Assembly: GCF_030817215.1 (NCBI RefSeq)
Contig: NZ_JAUSZA010000001.1
Coordinates: 2,578,501-2,642,500, forward strand
Length of the DNA stretch: 64,000 nucleotides
From: Paenibacillus sp. V4I3
GTDB taxonomy: Bacteria > Bacillota > Bacilli > Paenibacillales > NBRC-103111
Direction of reading: 5' to 3'
How positions within the stretch are numbered: the stretch's first letter is position 1; each line of letters starts with the position of its first letter. A program made the position numbers and the translations under genes. Below the pieces are notes generated by a model. The model worked only from the letters and a program-made list of their open reading frames with translations. It made no database searches and was not told the DNA's origin. Positions 60,365 to 64,000 of this stretch are shown here, in pieces.

Positions 60365-63250
60365 ATGGCTTTATTTCTAATGATTCTCCGTAAAATGATC
60401 AAAAACCGCTGGCTAGAGCTTAGTTTGCTTGTGGGACTAATTATTTCGGTCGCACTTGCCAGCTCAATGCCTATTTATACACACGCCATTTTACAGCGTA
60501 TGCTGATCAAAGATTTGGAAGTTCTTCAAACCAACACGCAGCAATATCCCGGGCAAGCCTATAATTCTGCCTACGTAATGGGAGAAAGCGGAGATCAACT
60601 TTTAGCGGAAACGGATGCCTTTATGGCAGAACAAAGCCAGCAGTTCGGCTTGCCGATTCTCCTATCCACGATTACGCGCAGCACAGTAAATTTCGAGCTT
60701 ACACCTAGCGATCCAAGTAAAGTAGACCCTAAAGTGAACCGTTCAGCTGAATTAACAGCGATGTCGGAGTTGGAAAAGCATATTCGCATAGTTGACGGTG
60801 TCATGCCTTCTACTGAACCTGTAGATGGTGTATATGAAGCTTGGGTATTCCCTGAACTGCTAACTCAATTAAAGATTGTACTGGGCAATGAATTGACTAT
60901 CGCTAACAAAGATTTGAAACAAAACATTCGAATAAAGCCCGTAGCTGTTATCGATCGTACAGATTATGCTGAACTTTATTGGACGAACAATATGAGCGAC
61001 TTGCGCACAAAATTTTTCATCCCCTTTGCTTTATTTGAGAAAGATTTTACGAAGAACAAAAGTTTTCCCAACACATTTTCCTATTGGAATTACATACTGG
61101 ATTATCATCAATTGAAGCTGGAAGGTCTTGAAGCCTACACTGGCACACATGAAAGGATAACCGGCTATTTAAGCAATCATTTCAACACGAATACAGTCAA
61201 AAATCCAGCGATTACCACATTGAAATTGTATGGTGAGAAAGAGAAAAAGCTCAGAATTATGCTATGGTCGCTTAATGTGCCCATTAGTATTTTACTCGCC
61301 TTCTATTTATTCATGGTTGCCAATTTGATTACAGAACGACAGAAAACAGAGATTGCCGTGCTGCGCAGCAGAGGAGCAAGCCGGACTCAGATTCTGCTAG
61401 GTTATGTGCTGGAAGGTATTTTATTAGGGGGAGTTGCCCTGCTAGTTGGTCCTCTAATTGGCCTGCAGTTAACGAAAATATTGGGTGCATCGAATGGATT
61501 CCTAGCGTTTGTCCAGCGCGCAGCAATGGAGGTCAAGCTGAATAAGGAGGCTTATCAATACGCTTTAATTGCCGTAACCGCATCGGTTTGTATGACTCTT
61601 ATTCCCGCTGTACTTGCCACTCGCGCTACAATTGTTAGCCATAAACAAACCATGGCAAGGAAGAACAAGCTCTCTTTTGTGCATAAAATGTTTATCGATG
61701 TTGTCTTATTGGCAGTTTCTATCTATTTATTACAAAGCTTTAACCGACGGATGAATGATCTGGTTGCCTTAGGGCTGGACTCTATGGACATGAAAGTAGA
61801 TCCACTCCTTTTCGTAGTCCCGGCTTTATTCATATTCGCCATGGGCCTGTTCCTACTGCGAGTATATCCGTGGGTCATTCAACTATTCTATCTCATCGGC
61901 CGAAAATGGTGGCCACCCTATTTGTATTCAACGCTGCTCCAAGTTGGCAGATCAACCACACAATATCAATTCATTATGCTGTTTATCATCATGACACTGG
62001 CAACAGGGTTGTTTAGTGCCAGCGCAGCAAGGACGATGAACAAAAATATTGAAGAGAAGATCCGTTATAAGAATGGGGCGGATATTGTTCTGCAAACCAA
62101 ATGGGACAATGATGCACCGCCTCCACAGTCAGGGCCGTCTGGTTTACAGGAAGAAGCGAGCTCAATCCCTCTTGTTAAGAAGAAAGTCCAATATACGGAG
62201 CCTCCGTTTTTGCCCTTCACACAGTTGGCAGGTGTAGAATCGGCGGCTCGAGTGTTTAATAAGAAAGATGCTTATTTCGCGCTTGGCAAAGAAACAAAAA
62301 AAACAGCATTCATGGGCATTGATACCGATGAATTCGGTCAAACAGCTTGGCTCCGCGACCATTTGCTCGATCATCACTTTTATGAGTATTTAAACCTATT
62401 GGCTGGCGATTCCAAAGCCGTGCTTATTTCCAAGTCTATTGCCGAGGAAACTGGTGCCAAAGTGGGCGATGTGGTGCATTTAGGATGGAATGATGTTGAG
62501 GGTGCCACTTGTGTTGTATATGGGATTATTGATTACTGGCCGAGCTGGAATCCCAATCCGATCTTAACCGCTGGAACCAAAACAGGGAGCAGTTCTGACA
62601 CGACGAAGCAAAGTAAAGTGGATGCACCGAAGTTAGTTATTGGGCATCTGTCCTACATTCAAAATAATATGGCCGTTGAGCCGTATGATGTTTGGCTAAA
62701 GCTAAAACCAGATATGACCAGTCAAGCTTTGTATGAGGAGCTAGAGCTTAAACATATATCGCTCTCAAGTTTAATGGATACGAAGCAAATGTTGGTTCTC
62801 TCCAAGAATGATCCATTCCAACTGGCTGTGAATGGCGTTATGACGCTGGGCTTCCTGATTGCTATTGGCATAAGCTTTATCGGGTTTCTCCTGTACTGGG
62901 TGCTTTCATTGTCCGGACGGATCTTACAATTCGGTGTGCTTAGGGCGATGGGTATTTCTTTTGCGCAGCTGATCGGAATGTTAATAGCTGAACAATTATT
63001 AACTTCTGGCGCAGCGGTTCTAATTGGCATGATTACGGGGAATACAGCCAGTCGATTATTTGTTCCTTTATTCCAATTAACTTTCGATTCCTCAAGTCAA
63101 GTGCCGCCTTTTCAAGTGAGCTTTGATCCGAGTGATCAGCTGCATTTGTACATCATTGTCACTGTGATGATAGGGACGGGTCTACTACTACTCGGCACGA
63201 TGCTGTCCAGAATTAAGATTCATCAAGCCGTTAAGCTTGGGGAGGATTAA
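60365..63250 (+). CDS. FtsX/MacB-type ABC transporter permease, large
   Basis: A 961-residue membrane protein with an N-terminal transmembrane helix, a large extracytoplasmic domain (about 40-290), a transmembrane block with R-S-R-G-A-S-R-T-Q-I-L (about 300-430), further helices near 445-550, a second extracytoplasmic domain and C-terminal helices with L-R-A-M-G-I-S-F-A-Q-L. The double FtsX layout suggests an extracellular-facing exporter or mechanotransmitter. The substrate is unknown. TAGGAGGA precedes the ATG. Confidence 0.87.
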   Translation: MALFLMILRKMIKNRWLELSLLVGLIISVALASSMPIYTHAILQRMLIKDLEVLQTNTQQYPGQAYNSAYVMGESGDQLLAETDAFMAEQSQQFGLPILLSTITRSTVNFELTPSDPSKVDPKVNRSAELTAMSELEKHIRIVDGVMPSTEPVDGVYEAWVFPELLTQLKIVLGNELTIANKDLKQNIRIKPVAVIDRTDYAELYWTNNMSDLRTKFFIPFALFEKDFTKNKSFPNTFSYWNYILDYHQLKLEGLEAYTGTHERITGYLSNHFNTNTVKNPAITTLKLYGEKEKKLRIMLWSLNVPISILLAFYLFMVANLITERQKTEIAVLRSRGASRTQILLGYVLEGILLGGVALLVGPLIGLQLTKILGASNGFLAFVQRAAMEVKLNKEAYQYALIAVTASVCMTLIPAVLATRATIVSHKQTMARKNKLSFVHKMFIDVVLLAVSIYLLQSFNRRMNDLVALGLDSMDMKVDPLLFVVPALFIFAMGLFLLRVYPWVIQLFYLIGRKWWPPYLYSTLLQVGRSTTQYQFIMLFIIMTLATGLFSASAARTMNKNIEEKIRYKNGADIVLQTKWDNDAPPPQSGPSGLQEEASSIPLVKKKVQYTEPPFLPFTQLAGVESAARVFNKKDAYFALGKETKKTAFMGIDTDEFGQTAWLRDHLLDHHFYEYLNLLAGDSKAVLISKSIAEETGAKVGDVVHLGWNDVEGATCVVYGIIDYWPSWNPNPILTAGTKTGSSSDTTKQSKVDAPKLVIGHLSYIQNNMAVEPYDVWLKLKPDMTSQALYEELELKHISLSSLMDTKQMLVLSKNDPFQLAVNGVMTLGFLIAIGISFIGFLLYWVLSLSGRILQFGVLRAMGISFAQLIGMLIAEQLLTSGAAVLIGMITGNTASRLFVPLFQLTFDSSSQVPPFQVSFDPSDQLHLYIIVTVMIGTGLLLLGTMLSRIKIHQAVKLGED

Positions 63251-63252
63251 GG

Positions 63253-64000
63253 ATGATTCACTGTGAAAATTTAGTTAAAATTTATAAAGCGGCTGACATA
63301 GAAGTCGTTGCTTTACAAGGGCTTGATCTCCATATCGAGGAGGGAGAGCTGATGGCGATTATCGGCAATAGTGGCAGTGGCAAATCGACGTTGTTGAATA
63401 TGCTTGGAGGGTTAGATCGACCTTCGGCAGGTAATCTCCACGTAGATGGGAAGGATTTGTTGAAATTTAAGGAATCGGATCTGGTGAAGTATAAAAGGGA
63501 AACCGTTGGCTTCGTCTGGCAAAATAATGCACGCAATCTGATTCCCTATTTGACAGCATTGGAAAATGTAGAGCTGCCTATCCTGCTGCAGGGACGACGC
63601 AAGCGCCACCGCGCTATAGATTTACTGGATGCTGTAGGTTTGAGCCATCGAAGAAATAACAGACTAAATGAGCTTTCTGGCGGAGAACAGCAGCGTGTGG
63701 CTATTGCTATTGCGCTCGCCAATCAGCCGAGGCTCTTGCTGGCAGATGAACCGACAGGGTCAGTCGATACGAAGATGGCGAATCAAATTCTCGATCTGTT
63801 CCGTGAGCTGAACCGCAGCTTCGGTTTAACGGTTGTTATCGTCACACACGATCCGCTTCTAGCTAAGAAAGTAGACCGCGTCGTTGCCATTCGTGACGGC
63901 AAAACCTCCTCGGAGATACTGCGGCGCAAATCGTATCAAGAGGAATTGCTGGAGCTTGAGCAAGGTATTATTGCTGCTGATGGTGACTCTCATGTTGAAT
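63253..64000 (+). CDS. ABC transporter ATP-binding protein (MacB/LolD type), 3' partial
   Basis: The open frame continues past the window end; about 249 residues are present. It has Walker A G-N-S-G-S-G-K-S-T, signature L-S-G-G-E-Q-Q-R, Walker B L-L-L-A-D-E-P-T-G-S-V-D and switch T-H-D. It follows the permease by 2 bp and is a second ATPase beside that at 58626, so the exporter may be a heterodimer or there may be a second permease outside the window. The tail after about residue 218 extends beyond the usual ATPase core, suggesting a C-terminal extension. Confidence 0.9.
   Translation, partial: MIHCENLVKIYKAADIEVVALQGLDLHIEEGELMAIIGNSGSGKSTLLNMLGGLDRPSAGNLHVDGKDLLKFKESDLVKYKRETVGFVWQNNARNLIPYLTALENVELPILLQGRRKRHRAIDLLDAVGLSHRRNNRLNELSGGEQQRVAIAIALANQPRLLLADEPTGSVDTKMANQILDLFRELNRSFGLTVVIVTHDPLLAKKVDRVVAIRDGKTSSEILRRKSYQEELLELEQGIIAADGDSHVE

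Noticed and set aside
1..64000. CRISPR arrays, insertion sequences, prophage or attachment sites
   Set aside because: No regularly spaced repeats, transposase, integrase or phage structural genes were seen on either strand.

Overview
The window looks like chromosome of a Paenibacillus-type member of the Bacillales. The support is mid-range base composition, strong AGGAGG ribosome sites with many TTG and GTG starts, an OmpL47-type repeat protein, a copper-amine-oxidase-stalk secreted protein, YesN-like AraC regulators beside an LplB/LplC-type sugar ABC transporter, YhaM, OhrR, YunC-like and KinA/KinB-like genes. No insertion sequence, integrase, CRISPR array or canonical tRNA/rRNA gene was seen.

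Layout. 0-1 kb: 3' end of a cell-surface repeat protein. 1.2-7.9 kb: a probable uronate-polysaccharide island (GH88/105-like hydrolase, heparinase II/III-like lyase, AraC regulator, RraA-like protein, zinc alcohol dehydrogenase, SDR). 7.9-25.2 kb: the most interesting part, a large RNA-repair locus. Two WYL regulators (one frameshifted) face an RtcB ligase. Downstream come a circularly permuted tRNA-Lys(UUU)-like RNA, a slipin/SPFH protein, a 29-codon ORF with its own promoter and terminator, an RlaP-type nucleotidyltransferase, a second RtcB and an AAA ATPase. A five-gene SWIM / HEAT / MoxR / DUF5682 / VWA operon, resembling the E. coli yehLMPQ set, follows.

25.3-28.1 kb: a secreted stalk-domain protein, YhaM exoribonuclease and an Lrp/AsnC regulator. 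28.3-39.6 kb: an N-heterocycle uptake and catabolic cluster with three amidohydrolases (one clearly cytosine-deaminase-like), a Rieske oxygenase, a creatininase-family protein, a PCMH-type FAD oxidase, a WrbA-like flavoprotein and a complete NMT1/SsuABC-type ABC transporter. It has a near-consensus promoter overlapped by a palindromic operator. 39.7-41.6 kb: a membrane sensor kinase.

41.7-49 kb: on the minus strand, a YesN-like regulator, a class 1 isoprenoid-synthase-like protein and an NHLP-type RiPP-precursor-like peptide form an apparent operon. It is divergent from a carbohydrate ABC transporter. 49-56 kb: OhrR, an AEC transporter, small conserved proteins, a PAS histidine kinase, a GGDEF-EAL protein and a YunC-like protein. 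56-58.4 kb: a polar amino-acid ABC transporter. 58.6-64 kb: a MacB/FtsX-type ABC export system with an adaptor lipoprotein, running off the window end.

The leading candidate for an undescribed system is the 7.9-25.2 kb locus. It combines two RNA ligases, a nucleotidyltransferase, a slipin and AAA machines with an RNA whose T arm and acceptor strand precede its D and anticodon arms. The RNA keeps the D-loop/T-loop contact residues and has a lysine UUU anticodon loop. The neighbourhood suggests it is a sensor, decoy or scaffold in tRNA damage repair; that role is inference.
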